Source: UBA1081 sp045636025 (lineage in GTDB: Bacteria > Bacillota > Clostridia > Oscillospirales > Acutalibacteraceae). Taken from it: 64,000 nt of DNA. The stretch spans positions 29,038-93,037 of the forward strand of contig JAZTWP010000029.1 in assembly GCA_045636025.1 (NCBI GenBank), in the 5' to 3' direction. Position 1 is the first letter of the stretch. Every line of letters begins with the position of its first letter. Positions 44,199-52,597 of this stretch are shown piece after piece. The notes beneath the pieces are model-generated. The model worked only from the letters and a program-made list of their open reading frames with translations, did no database searches and was not told the origin of the DNA. The position numbers and the translations under genes are program-made.

Positions 44199-46460
44199 AT
44201 GAATTATCCTGATAAATTTATCTGTGCATCAAATGAGTATACGACTTTTGATAAAGCTGTTCCTGCACCTTATTTCAGAAAAACGTTTGTATCTGATTCT
44301 GAGACTTCTGCTCATATTCTGATTTCTGCACGAGGTTTCTATGAGCTGTATCTTAACGGCAGAAAAATCACAAAAGGTGCCTTTGCGCCTTATATCAGCA
44401 ATCCCGATCATATTGTTTATTACGATGAATATGATGTTTCTCTGAATAAAGGTGAAAATGTTATAGGTATTCATCTGGGTAACGGTTTTCAGAATAATCC
44501 CGGCGGTTATATCTGGGATTTTGACAAGTGTGTTTTCCGCTCTGCACCGTCTTTTGCTTTGTCTGTAAAATGGACAGAAGAAAACGGAAATGAAAAATAT
44601 TTTGAATCTGATGAAAGTTTTCTGACTCATTCATCTCCCGTTGTTTTTGATGATTACCGTTTCGGTGAACATTATGACGCAAACCGTGAAACAATCGGCT
44701 GGAATGAAACGGGTTATGATGATTCCGCCTGGAAAAATGCAATGTTATCTGCTGCTGTCCGTGGTGAAAAGAGACTTTGTACCGCAGAACCGATTGTTGT
44801 TACAAAGGAGCTTAAACCGATTGAAATCGTGAAGGAAGATGACGGCTATCGTTATGATTTCGGTGAAAACTGTGCAGGTGTATGCCGTCTTGAAATAAAC
44901 GGTGAAAAAGGGCAGAAAATTGATATGATTCACGTTGAAAGACTTGTTGATAACAAGATTTCTTTTGACGGATTATGGTTTTTTATAAATGATGAGCAGT
45001 ACAGCCACGACCTTGAGCTTCTTCACAGAGATGTTTATATCTGCAAAGGTGACGGTAAAGAGGTCTATACTCCCTCTTTCACATATCACGGCTTCCGTTA
45101 TGTGCTTGTAAAGGGTATAACAGAAGAGCAGGCGACAGAAGATCTCCTGACTTATGTCGTTATGAATTCAGACATTAAGGAAAGAGGCGGTTTTTCCTGC
45201 TCTGACGAAATTGCAAATAAGCTTCAGGAAATGACAAGACGAAGTGACCTTGCAAACTTCTATTATTTCCCTACAGATTGCCCTCAGCGTGAGAAAAACG
45301 GCTGGACGGCAGATGCAGCATTGTCTGCCGAGCATTTTCTTCTTAATCTTGAGGCAGAAACAAGCTACCGTGAATGGATGCGAAATATCTGCAAGGCTCA
45401 GGACGATAACGGTATGATTCCCGGTATTGTGCCTACGGGTACGTGGGGATACGGCAGGGGACTCGGTCCTGCCTGGGACTGTGTTCTGGTTTATCTGCCT
45501 TACTATGTATATATTTACAGGGGCACAAAAGAAATGATTTATGAATCCGCAAAAACGATTATTTCATATATCCATTTCCTGACAACAAAACGTGATGAAA
45601 ATGGGCTTGTTGAATTTGGTCTTGGTGACTGGTGTCCCGTTGATAAAGACAATAACAAATTTGATTCTCCGCTTAAATTCACATCAAGTGTAATGTCTTA
45701 TGATATTGCAAAAAAGGCTGCTTTTCTGTTTGACGAAGCGGGAATGGATATTCAGCGTGATTTTGCGGAAAACTTTGCACAGCAGATGAAAAAAGCAATA
45801 AGAGACAATCTTATTGATTATGACAAAATGACAGCGGCAGGAGAGTGCCAGACTTCTCAGTCGATGGCATTATATTACGGAATTTTCAATGAAGACGAAA
45901 AAGAAAAAGCTTTTGCCCGTCTGCTTGAATTCATCGATGAGAAAAACGGTCATTTTGATACGGGTGTGCTCGGCGGAAGAGTTATTTTTCATGTGCTGGC
46001 TCAGAACGGTTATGCTGACAAGGCATACAGAATGATTACACGTCCGGAATTCCCCTCATACGGAAATCTTGTGCTTCGTGGCGCAACTTCTCTCTGGGAG
46101 CAGTTTTATGAGGATGTTTCAAGAGTTTCTTCAATGAATCATCATTTCTGGGGTGATATAAGCAGCTGGTTTATTCAGTATCCCGGAGGAATAAGACTCA
46201 ATCCATCAGGTCACAATGCCGACGAAGTCAATATTGCTCCCGAATTTATTGAATCTCTTGAAAATGCAAAGGCTTTCCACATTGCCACTGCAGGTAAAAT
46301 CAGCACAGAATGGCAAAAGGAAAATGATTATATAAATCTGACGGTTGAAGTGCCTGAAAAAATGAACGGCAGGATAATTCTTCCGAAAGGTTTTGAGTTT
46401 ATGAACGGTGAAAAAATAATTCCAGTGAAGTCAGGCACATATAAAATAAAATGGTGTTGA
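44199..46460 (+). CDS. GH78 alpha-L-rhamnosidase-like glycosidase
   Basis: This 753-residue protein has the GH78 architecture: N-terminal beta domains (about 1-310, including ARGFYELYLNG and YDFGENCAGVCRLEI), an (alpha/alpha)6 catalytic domain (about 320-670) and a C-terminal beta domain. The catalytic-region motif DCPQREKNGWTADAALSAEHFLLNLE is near residue 365. It would remove alpha-L-rhamnose from plant glycosides or pectic fragments inside the cell, as no signal peptide is visible. The start is the ATG at 44199 after AAAGGAA. Confidence 0.88.
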   Translation: MNYPDKFICASNEYTTFDKAVPAPYFRKTFVSDSETSAHILISARGFYELYLNGRKITKGAFAPYISNPDHIVYYDEYDVSLNKGENVIGIHLGNGFQNNPGGYIWDFDKCVFRSAPSFALSVKWTEENGNEKYFESDESFLTHSSPVVFDDYRFGEHYDANRETIGWNETGYDDSAWKNAMLSAAVRGEKRLCTAEPIVVTKELKPIEIVKEDDGYRYDFGENCAGVCRLEINGEKGQKIDMIHVERLVDNKISFDGLWFFINDEQYSHDLELLHRDVYICKGDGKEVYTPSFTYHGFRYVLVKGITEEQATEDLLTYVVMNSDIKERGGFSCSDEIANKLQEMTRRSDLANFYYFPTDCPQREKNGWTADAALSAEHFLLNLEAETSYREWMRNICKAQDDNGMIPGIVPTGTWGYGRGLGPAWDCVLVYLPYYVYIYRGTKEMIYESAKTIISYIHFLTTKRDENGLVEFGLGDWCPVDKDNNKFDSPLKFTSSVMSYDIAKKAAFLFDEAGMDIQRDFAENFAQQMKKAIRDNLIDYDKMTAAGECQTSQSMALYYGIFNEDEKEKAFARLLEFIDEKNGHFDTGVLGGRVIFHVLAQNGYADKAYRMITRPEFPSYGNLVLRGATSLWEQFYEDVSRVSSMNHHFWGDISSWFIQYPGGIRLNPSGHNADEVNIAPEFIESLENAKAFHIATAGKISTEWQKENDYINLTVEVPEKMNGRIILPKGFEFMNGEKIIPVKSGTYKIKWC

Positions 46461-46485
46461 TATTTACTTTTATCAATGATATAAT
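46457..46485 (+). promoter_or_regulatory. Promoter for the PfkB kinase gene
   Basis: TTGATA (46457-46462) and TATAAT (46480-46485) are spaced 17 bp. Confidence 0.75.
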
Positions 46486-46521
46486 GGTTTATCATTAAAT
46501 AAGTTTAAGGAGATTAATGTA

Positions 46522-47412
46522 ATGAAACATTATTCATCTGTTATTATCGGTCATATTACAATGGACAGGAACGTTGACCACCTCGGCAACGAAATCAGAA
46601 GTCCCGGCGGTGCTGTTATTTTCTCATCTGCATCTGCTCACGCACTCGGTCATAATGTTCTTGCGCTCACAAGAGTTGCAAAACCCGATCAGGAAAGACT
46701 TTCTGCATTCACAGTTCCCGAAGAGAATATTCTCTGCATCGACTGTGAAAGCTCATCAAATATGTACAATCAGTATTTTACACCCGATAAGGAGAGAAGA
46801 AAGTGTGTCTGCACTTCAGTCGGTTCACCCTTTGAACCCTCAGATATCCCTGATGATGTAACTGCAGATATCTTCCATTTTGCAGGTCTTGTTTACGGTG
46901 ACTTCACAAACGATATGATCAAATCAATGGCAAAAAGAGGTAAAGTTGCTGTTGACGTTCAGGCTTGTCTTCGTCACGTTGATACAGAAAACGGTGGTAC
47001 AATGTTCTTTGAAGACTGGAAAGATAAAATGGAAATGCTTCCCTATATTCATTTCCTCAAGACAGACGCTGCAGAGGCTGAAATCCTTACAGGTCTTGAA
47101 GATAGATATGAAGCTGCAAAGCTTCTTTACTCCTGGGGTGCAAAAGAAGTTGTTATCACTCATAATACAGAAGTTATTGCTTATGATGGTGAAAAATTCT
47201 GCTCATGCCCCATTAAGGCAAGAAATCTCAGCGGCAGAACAGGCAGAGGCGACACAACTTTTGCTGCTTATATCAATGAAAGACTCACAAATGATATGGA
47301 GTCTTCACTTCTTATGGCTACTGCAACGGTTTCTCTTAAAATGGAGACTCCCGGTCCTTTCAAGGGAACAAAAGCTGATGTAGAAAAGTATATTGAAGAG
47401 TTCTATAAATAA
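46522..47412 (+). CDS. PfkB family carbohydrate kinase
   Basis: This 296-residue kinase phosphorylates a sugar or nucleoside. The N-terminal SPGGAVIFSSASAHALGHNV region and the ATP/catalytic motif SGRTGRGDTTFAAYI near residue 237 (usually GAGD) define the family. The specific sugar cannot be inferred; GH neighbours suggest a glycan-derived sugar. It has its own promoter and AAGGAG site. Confidence 0.85.
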   Translation: MKHYSSVIIGHITMDRNVDHLGNEIRSPGGAVIFSSASAHALGHNVLALTRVAKPDQERLSAFTVPEENILCIDCESSSNMYNQYFTPDKERRKCVCTSVGSPFEPSDIPDDVTADIFHFAGLVYGDFTNDMIKSMAKRGKVAVDVQACLRHVDTENGGTMFFEDWKDKMEMLPYIHFLKTDAAEAEILTGLEDRYEAAKLLYSWGAKEVVITHNTEVIAYDGEKFCSCPIKARNLSGRTGRGDTTFAAYINERLTNDMESSLLMATATVSLKMETPGPFKGTKADVEKYIEEFYK

Positions 47413-47481
47413 TGAATCAGTGCGGAAAAATGGTGAAAAATCATTTTTTCGCATTTTTTTTGTTTTTTTTGAAAAAAGCTA

Positions 47482-47528
47482 TTGACAAAAGCCATTTCGT
47501 CGGATATAATAATGCTAACGATAATCAT
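47482..47528 (+). promoter_or_regulatory. perR promoter with Fur-family box
   Basis: TTGACA (47482-47487) and TATAAT (47505-47510) are spaced 17 bp. An imperfect palindrome TAATGCTAACGATAATCATTA at about 47508-47528 overlaps the start region and resembles a Fur/PerR box, as expected for autoregulation. Confidence 0.65.
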
Positions 47529-47551
47529 TAACAATAAGGATGTCGATAACA

Positions 47552-47956
47552 ATGCTCGAAAAGGCAAGGCGGTTCAGCCGTAAGCGTGAAGCGATAAGAA
47601 ATGTTCTTATGAGCACAACATCGCACCCCACAGCTGAATGGATTTATAACCAGCTCAAGCCCGAAATTCCTGATCTGAGTCTTGCAACGGTTTACAGAAA
47701 TCTCGGTGAAATGAAACAGAACGGTGAAGTTCAGTCGGTTGCTTTCTGGGACGGTAAAGAACGGTTTGACGGCAACGTAAAAAAACACTCACACTTCGTT
47801 TGTGAAAAGTGCGGCAGGATAGACGATTTCCACTTTGTTGAACACGATACGGAAATTGATAAATTCGCTCAGTCGCATTATGAAGGGGAAGTTGATTATC
47901 ACTCTCTCGTTTTTCACGGCAGATGCAAAGATTGCATCACAAAAACAAGTCAGTAA
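47552..47956 (+). CDS. perR: Fur family transcriptional regulator (PerR-like)
   Basis: This 134-residue metalloregulator has the Fur winged helix (HPTAEWIYNQLKPEIPDLSLATVYRNL) and C-terminal metal sites (HFVCEKCGRIDDF and HGRCKDC, giving the structural zinc CxxC pairs). The position upstream of reverse rubrerythrin points to a peroxide-responsive PerR rather than an iron Fur. An ATG at 47540 lies inside the AAGGATG ribosome site, so the ATG at 47552 is preferred. Confidence 0.82.
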   Translation: MLEKARRFSRKREAIRNVLMSTTSHPTAEWIYNQLKPEIPDLSLATVYRNLGEMKQNGEVQSVAFWDGKERFDGNVKKHSHFVCEKCGRIDDFHFVEHDTEIDKFAQSHYEGEVDYHSLVFHGRCKDCITKTSQ

Positions 47957-48019
47957 CGCAAAAGCGTTCATATAAAAATTAATTAAAAATCAAATTCAAT
48001 TACTCGGAGGTAATTTATT

Positions 48020-48562
48020 ATGAAAAAGTTTGTTTGTTCAGTATGCGGTTATGTTCACGAAGGCGATTCAGCACCCGAAAAGTGCCCTCAGTGTAAAGTT
48101 CCTGCAGAAAAGTTTGTTGAGCAGAAGGAAGAAAGAACATGGGCAGCAGAGCATGTTGTAGGCGTAGCTAAGGGTGTACCCGAAGATATAATTATGGATC
48201 TCAGAGCTAACTTTGAAGGCGAATGCTCAGAAGTAGGTATGTATCTTGCAATGGCAAGAGTTGCTCACAGAGAAGGCTATCCCGAAATCGGTCTTTACTG
48301 GGAAAAGGCTGCTTATGAAGAGGCAGAACATGCAGCAAAGTTTGCAGAGCTTCTCGGTGAAGTTGTAACAGATTCAACAAAGAAGAATCTTGAAATGAGA
48401 GTTGAAGCTGAAAACGGCGCAACAATGGGTAAATTCGACCTTGCAAAGCGTGCAAAAGAACTTAATCTTGATGCTATCCATGACACAGTGCATGAAATGG
48501 CAAGAGATGAAGCAAGACACGGTAAGGCTTTCGAAGGTCTTCTTAAGAGATATTTCGGTTAA
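48020..48562 (+). CDS. Reverse rubrerythrin (NADH peroxidase)
   Basis: This 180-residue protein has an N-terminal rubredoxin domain (CSVCGYVHEG...CPQC) followed by a ferritin-like diiron domain with EGECSEVGMYLAMARVA, YEEAEHAAKFAE and ARDEARHGKAFE. The rubredoxin-first order defines reverse rubrerythrins, which reduce H2O2 with NADH-derived electrons in clostridia. It follows perR by 63 bp and is probably its target. The last 56 bp serve as the attachment site of the mobile element that starts here; the reading frame is intact. Confidence 0.93.
   Translation: MKKFVCSVCGYVHEGDSAPEKCPQCKVPAEKFVEQKEERTWAAEHVVGVAKGVPEDIIMDLRANFEGECSEVGMYLAMARVAHREGYPEIGLYWEKAAYEEAEHAAKFAELLGEVVTDSTKKNLEMRVEAENGATMGKFDLAKRAKELNLDAIHDTVHEMARDEARHGKAFEGLLKRYFG
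48506..48561. repeat. attL: duplicated rubrerythrin 3' end (left)
   Basis: This copy is within the intact gene. It matches 63006-63061 with a single C/T difference at 48544/63044. Confidence 0.85.
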
Positions 48563-48636
48563 TTTTTATGTCCCGTGATGTGCCGTAAAATACACTAAAA
48601 ACGGCTATATTGCGACACTTTAAGATGATACACTCC

Positions 48637-48671
48637 GGATGCTCCGATTATCGGGGCATCCTAATTTTTTT
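48637..48671 (+). terminator. Terminator after reverse rubrerythrin
   Basis: GGATGCTCCG ATTAT CGGGGCATCC with a T tail. It lies inside the element, so the element brings a new terminator for the gene. Confidence 0.75.
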
Positions 48672-48672
48672 G

Positions 48673-49023
48673 TGCAAAAGTGTGTTTTATACTGTGTTAA
48701 GCTTTTATAAAAACATTGAAAAAGTTATAAAAAAGATGTGTTTTTGCTAAATAAATAGTGTGTTTTTTAACGTGCGCACAGTCGGTGATTGTTTTTTTGT
48801 CCGTTTTTATGATTTTTTCAGTATTTTTCATCTTATACAATTCACATTTAAGAATAATTGTATTTTTTCTGCATATGGATAATTTCGTCCCCGGTTCAGA
48901 AAATCTTTTTTTATATCCTGAAAAAAATTTTTCAAAAAAATTCAAAAAATTTTATATATAAAAATGTACATAAAAAAATCTTTCATAATTAGTACAACTA
49001 ATTGATGAAAGGTTGATAATATT
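48673..49023. other. AT-rich left end of element with repeated TGTGTTT motifs
   Basis: No credible gene is seen. Three copies of (G/A)TGTGTTTT occur at about 48680, 48736 and 48760; the middle one extends to ATGTGTTTTTGCTAAA, matching the right end at 62962-62977 in 15 of 16 positions. An imperfect inverted repeat (CTTTCATAATTAGT / ACTAATTGATGAAAG) sits at about 48983-49014 just before the first small gene. Confidence 0.6.
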
Positions 49024-49179
49024 ATGCGAAAAGGCAAATCATACCACATTTATTTAAAGGACAGTACATACAGAGACATTGTTCTTATGGCAAATCATTC
49101 TGAACATGATTCAGTCAGTGATGCTCTTGAAGAAGCGATTATGGATGTATATAAAAATCTTTGCAAAAAGTCTGTATAA
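49024..49179 (+). CDS. Small ribbon-helix-helix-like protein 1
   Basis: This 51-residue protein has the pattern of an RHH DNA-binding dimer: a short strand (YHIYLKD), helix A (STYRDIVLMANHSE) and helix B (SVSDALEEAIMDVYKNL). It is the first of three similar genes in a row and is preceded by a palindrome that could be its operator. Such proteins usually regulate plasmid copy number, partition or their own operon. The start follows GAAAGGTTG; assignment rests on pattern only. Confidence 0.55.
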   Translation: MRKGKSYHIYLKDSTYRDIVLMANHSEHDSVSDALEEAIMDVYKNLCKKSV

Positions 49180-49196
49180 AAAAGGAGTAATAACAA

Positions 49197-49358
49197 ATGT
49201 GTAACGGAATAAGATACCATGTCAAATTATCTGCAGAAACATATAAGAACATCAAACTTCTGACTGCATTATCAGATTCTAAATCAATAAGCGATGCTAT
49301 TGAAGCAGCTGTTGCTGAAGTTTATGAAAAATGTATTGATGAAATGATGTCTGCGTAA
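49197..49358 (+). CDS. Small ribbon-helix-helix-like protein 2
   Basis: This 53-residue protein is related to the preceding one: YHVKLSAETYKNIKLLTALSD then SISDAIEAAVAEVYEKC. The order strand, helix, helix fits an RHH fold. It begins 17 bp after the first gene with a good AAAGGAG site, so they form one transcript. The two share the S-x-S-D-A-(L/I)-E helix B start, which suggests duplication and possibly heterodimers. Confidence 0.55.
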   Translation: MCNGIRYHVKLSAETYKNIKLLTALSDSKSISDAIEAAVAEVYEKCIDEMMSA

Positions 49359-49465
49359 AAAAATAAAAAAATTTTCAAAAAAATTCAAAAAATTCTGTAC
49401 AGAAAAATTTCTCCTCAAAAAACAATCATAATTATTTCAAATACATGAAATAAGGAGAAATTAAA

Positions 49466-49627
49466 ATGACTCAAACAAAAAGTCAGCACAATTTTTATCT
49501 CAGCGAAGAAACAAGAAGAATGCTCAACACAATCAAAGCATTCAGAAACGATGCAACAATTGATGATACGCTTGCATATATTGCATCAATGAAAATCAAT
49601 GAGATTCTTGCAACCCGTTTCGGGTAA
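49466..49627 (+). CDS. Small ribbon-helix-helix-like protein 3
   Basis: This 53-residue protein shares the plan of the two upstream (HNFYLSEETRRMLNTIKAFRND, then TIDDTLAYIASMKINEIL) but is more divergent. It has its own upstream TCATAATTA motif and an AAGGAG site. A bidirectional terminator at 49637-49673 follows. Confidence 0.5.
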   Translation: MTQTKSQHNFYLSEETRRMLNTIKAFRNDATIDDTLAYIASMKINEILATRFG

Positions 49628-49636
49628 AAAAGAACA

Positions 49637-49673
49637 AAACCGGCTTTCCGATAAAGGGAATGCCGGTTTTTGT
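49637..49673. terminator. Bidirectional intrinsic terminator
   Basis: AAAACCGGCTTTCC and GGGAATGCCGGTTTTT pair between converging genes. Confidence 0.8.
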
Positions 49674-49676
49674 TCT

Positions 49677-50579
49677 TTAGCTATAAAGTATTGTGTCAAG
49701 AGCATCATCATTTAACTGCATCGTTTGATATTTATGGTCCACAATTCGCTGATATTGTTGCAATAATGCATTATCTTGTTTTGCATAATATCGAATTGTT
49801 TCAAAAATACTGCCGTTTGCATCAATCAACTGCTCACGTACTTTATCCTTGTGTGGTCTGTCTTTCTTCCCATCTTTAGTGATAATTGCAGCTTCTTCAC
49901 ATATATTTTCAACTATAACGCTTCTTAAAAAATTATCAGTAGTGAACCTATAATGTGTTTGAACAATTTCTTTCGGAATCAGAAGGCATATCTTGTCATC
50001 AATAAGCAATGACTCTCCTTCGTATTTTTTCCAAGAGTGTGTTTCTATATCCCAAAAATACCTTTCTTCAGGACACTTAAATGTTTTTATATTCTGTTTT
50101 TTGCATTGAGCTAAGGTGAATTCACTCAATTCTTTATATAAAACATTTGTTAATAAATCTGACATCCCATCTTCGGCAAAATTGGGAATGTATAACACCA
50201 ATTCATATAATCGTGATATTTTTACTGAATTTACATACTCATCTATTCCCTTGAAGATATCAAATAATCCATTCTCTGTATTTCCATGTCCGTATTTTTT
50301 TGCATATCCTAAGTGTGAATCATTGATTTCTTGTGCGTGACTTAACAAGAGCCTCTTTCTTAAGTCATCATTGTTTGTATAGTATGCTCGATGTAATTCT
50401 TTAAAATAATCAGCAAGTTTGATTTTTGCGGTTTTGCAAAATGATGATATCCCCGTTTCTATAAGAACTGGGTCTATAAATAGTTTTGCATCACTCATAA
50501 TGGGTGTATTTACATATTCGATTTGGCTATGGTTTATTGTGTTTGCTTTTACAAAATAATTTGAAATTCTGTTATTCAT
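49677..50579 (-). CDS. Uncharacterised 300-residue protein (possible defence cargo)
   Basis: I do not recognise a named domain. The protein is soluble, mixed alpha/beta, and has conserved-looking blocks: KLFIDPVLIE at 32-41, GYAKKYGHGNTENG at 91-104, IPNFAEDGMSDLLTN at 131-145 followed by LAQCKK, and LLIPKEIV near 200. The DGxSDLxTN...QC block recalls a group of uncharacterised proteins I associate with defence-type islands, but this is recollection rather than proof. It has an AAAGGAG site and lies next to the DUF3892 and ATPase genes. A nuclease or toxin role is possible and unproven. Confidence 0.6.
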   Translation of the reverse strand: MNNRISNYFVKANTINHSQIEYVNTPIMSDAKLFIDPVLIETGISSFCKTAKIKLADYFKELHRAYYTNNDDLRKRLLLSHAQEINDSHLGYAKKYGHGNTENGLFDIFKGIDEYVNSVKISRLYELVLYIPNFAEDGMSDLLTNVLYKELSEFTLAQCKKQNIKTFKCPEERYFWDIETHSWKKYEGESLLIDDKICLLIPKEIVQTHYRFTTDNFLRSVIVENICEEAAIITKDGKKDRPHKDKVREQLIDANGSIFETIRYYAKQDNALLQQYQRIVDHKYQTMQLNDDALDTILYS

Positions 50580-50603
50580 ACAATTTCTCCTTTAAAAAAA
50601 ATT

Positions 50604-50629
50604 TACCCTCTGAATAATCAGAGGGCAGT
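50604..50629 (-). terminator. Terminator of the DUF3892 gene
   Basis: CCCTCTGA TTAT TCAGAGGG hairpin followed by T-rich sequence on the minus strand. Confidence 0.75.
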
Positions 50630-50633
50630 GTTG

Positions 50634-50843
50634 TCAATCAAGATTATTATTCTTGGTTTTGTCAGGTTTGCTACACGGTGTAGGGATTCCGTTGATTTCT
50701 CGTACATAGTAATTATCATAATTGCCGTTTTTTATTTGCTTTACAAAATTTGCACGGGTCATATCATTACCATTCTGGTTATCATGAAATCGTAAATTTC
50801 TACCGGTGTCAGATTCCTGAGTAACAGTGATGCGTTTTCTCAA
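50634..50843 (-). CDS. DUF3892 family protein
   Basis: This 69-residue protein matches DUF3892: ITVTQESDTGRNLRFHDN, MTRANFVKQIKNGNY and VREINGIPTPCSKPD. Function is unknown; members are small and frequent in mobile or accessory regions. It starts with TTG at 50843, ten bases after AAGGAGG. Its mRNA has a leader of about 175 nt from a strong minus-strand promoter, and a predicted plus-strand RNA is antisense to that leader. Confidence 0.85.
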   Translation of the reverse strand: MRKRITVTQESDTGRNLRFHDNQNGNDMTRANFVKQIKNGNYDNYYVREINGIPTPCSKPDKTKNNNLD

Positions 50844-50886
50844 AGCACTGAGTCCTCCTTATCTCGCCGGTAGCATAAATTTATTG

Positions 50887-50915
50887 TTGACAAACTATAA
50901 ATTGTATGATAACAT
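50887..50915 (+). promoter_or_regulatory. Promoter of predicted antisense RNA
   Basis: TTGACA (50887-50892), 17-bp spacer, TAACAT (50910-50915). The -10 is imperfect. Confidence 0.5.
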
Positions 50916-50921
50916 TATATA

Positions 50922-51002
50922 TACAGATATGATGCGTTGGCTCAGCCGGCGTATTCCTATTTAATTGAGTGGATGGCCGTCCACTCTTTTTTTTGTAAAT
51001 GG
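50922..51002 (+). ncRNA. Predicted small RNA antisense to the DUF3892 mRNA leader
   Basis: A roughly 75-80 nt RNA would run from a TTGACA-type promoter to an intrinsic terminator (GAGTGGA TGGCCG TCCACTC then eight T, 50977-51000). It contains a hairpin GUUGGC UCA GCCGGC. It is fully complementary to part of the DUF3892 leader transcribed the other way. No ORF of note is inside. This is inferred from signals only. Confidence 0.45.
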
Positions 51003-51024
51003 AAAATAATCCTTTACGCCCTAT

Positions 51025-51053
51025 ACTATAACATATCACACCCGTGTTGTCAA
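51025..51053 (-). promoter_or_regulatory. Promoter of the DUF3892 gene
   Basis: Minus strand TTGACA (51053-51048), 17-bp spacer, TATAGT (51030-51025). Confidence 0.75.
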
Positions 51054-51175
51054 TAGTGATTTTACAAAAAAATCGAAAAATCAGCGCATTTATTTTATTT
51101 TTTTGCTTTTTTTTGATTATCTATTGCTTTTTTTGTGTATTAATGGTATGATTCATTGTGTCAGGAGTGTTAAGT

Positions 51176-52516
51176 ATGCTTATTGATTTTAAAGTTAAGA
51201 ATTTTTTATCTTTTGAAGAACAAGAATCTTTAAGTTTGGTTGCAGGAAAAGGAAGAAACTTTGACAACAGACTTTATAAGGACAAAAAGAATAAAATTTT
51301 AAAATTTTCTGCATTGTTTGGTGCTAACGGGTCTGGTAAATCAAATTTTGTTAAAGCTATATATTTTTCAAGAGAATATATAAAACGTGGCGATAATCGA
51401 GCTACAATTCAGAAATATTATAAGATTAATCCTGCTGCAAAAGAACAACCAACCTCTTTCGAATACAAAATAAAGGTTGGTGAAAAAATATATACATATG
51501 GTTTTGAGTTATTATTAATTAGAAATCAAATAATAAAAGAATGGTTAATCTGTAATAATAGCAGAAGTGATGAATTAATTTTTAGCCATGATAGGGGAAA
51601 TAAAAGCTTTATACTTGGAAATCATTTTAAAAATTCTGAATTAAGAAACAGACTTTTCCTATATGCAGACGGATTAGATTCAAACAATAATGCATTGTTT
51701 TTAAACAATATTAATAGCTATAATAATTTATATACAGATTATAATGAAACAAAAATCTTAAAAGATGTATATAATTGGTTTATACATAAACTTAAAGTAA
51801 AGTTCCCTGATAGTGTTGTTAGTGATTATGCATATTTTATGTCAGAATCAAACATGGATGAAATTCTTAAATTCTTTAAAGATTTTGATTTGTCCATTTC
51901 TAATTACAAATTTATTAAGTGTTCTCAAGAAGAGATAGCATTAAAATTGCCTAAGGAAATTTTTAATGATTTTATTGGAAATGTAGAAAAAGCACTTCTT
52001 GAAGACGATGATATTGAACATAATAGAGTAATGTTTGGACTTGCTGATGATTTTTATATTGCAAAAATGGAAAATGGACAAATGTGTTTTGATACTATTC
52101 AGTTTTATCATGAGAATACAGATGTTCCGTTTCATATGCATGAAGAGTCAGATGGTACAAAAAAGATTTTTAAACTATTAGAAATATTATTTCAGCAAGA
52201 AAACGATGTTGTATATATTGTTGATGAGATAGACCGTTGTTTACATCCTTTTTTAACATATAATTTCATACATGCATTCTTGAAAAATGCGAAAACAAAA
52301 AACTGTCAATTAATTGTTACAACACACGAGTCCTTAATATTGGATTTTAAATTATTAAGAAAAGATGAGGTTCGTTTGGTAACAAAATATAATGGAAAAT
52401 CTAAAATAGACTCTTTAGCTGATTCTTCGATTAGAGCAGATAAAGTTTTGATTAAAAATTATTTGTATGGACAAAAAGGAATCCCAAATATAAAAGACAA
52501 TGCTTATAAAAAATAA
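51176..52516 (+). CDS. AAA family ATPase (COG1106, RloA/AbiL-like)
   Basis: This 446-residue ATPase has an SMC/ABC-like split head. Walker A GANGSGKSN is at 49-57, a serine-rich signature-like ESDGTKK and Walker B VVYIVDEID are near residues 320-350, and the switch His is in IVTTHES. It opens with LIDFKVKNFLSFEEQESLSLVA, typical of COG1106 (RloA, AbiLi) proteins tied to anti-phage abortive infection. The usual RloB-like nuclease partner is absent; the adjacent 300-residue protein could be an alternative effector. The gene is much more AT-rich than its neighbours. ATG at 51176 follows AGGAG by 8 bp. Confidence 0.8.
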   Translation: MLIDFKVKNFLSFEEQESLSLVAGKGRNFDNRLYKDKKNKILKFSALFGANGSGKSNFVKAIYFSREYIKRGDNRATIQKYYKINPAAKEQPTSFEYKIKVGEKIYTYGFELLLIRNQIIKEWLICNNSRSDELIFSHDRGNKSFILGNHFKNSELRNRLFLYADGLDSNNNALFLNNINSYNNLYTDYNETKILKDVYNWFIHKLKVKFPDSVVSDYAYFMSESNMDEILKFFKDFDLSISNYKFIKCSQEEIALKLPKEIFNDFIGNVEKALLEDDDIEHNRVMFGLADDFYIAKMENGQMCFDTIQFYHENTDVPFHMHEESDGTKKIFKLLEILFQQENDVVYIVDEIDRCLHPFLTYNFIHAFLKNAKTKNCQLIVTTHESLILDFKLLRKDEVRLVTKYNGKSKIDSLADSSIRADKVLIKNYLYGQKGIPNIKDNAYKK

Positions 52517-52540
52517 AAATATCAGCTAAAATCTTTTAGC

Positions 52541-52581
52541 ATACAAAAAGCGGCATCTGTAAAGATGTCGCTTTTTGCTTT
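52541..52581 (+). terminator. Terminator of the ATPase gene
   Basis: AAAAGCGGCATCT GTAA AGATGTCGCTTTTT hairpin. Confidence 0.8.
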
Positions 52582-52597
52582 TAACAACACGTAAATA

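Noticed and set aside
48697..48961. Small ORFs in the AT-rich left end of the element
   Set aside because: They lack ribosome sites and encode low-complexity AT-driven peptides on both strands.
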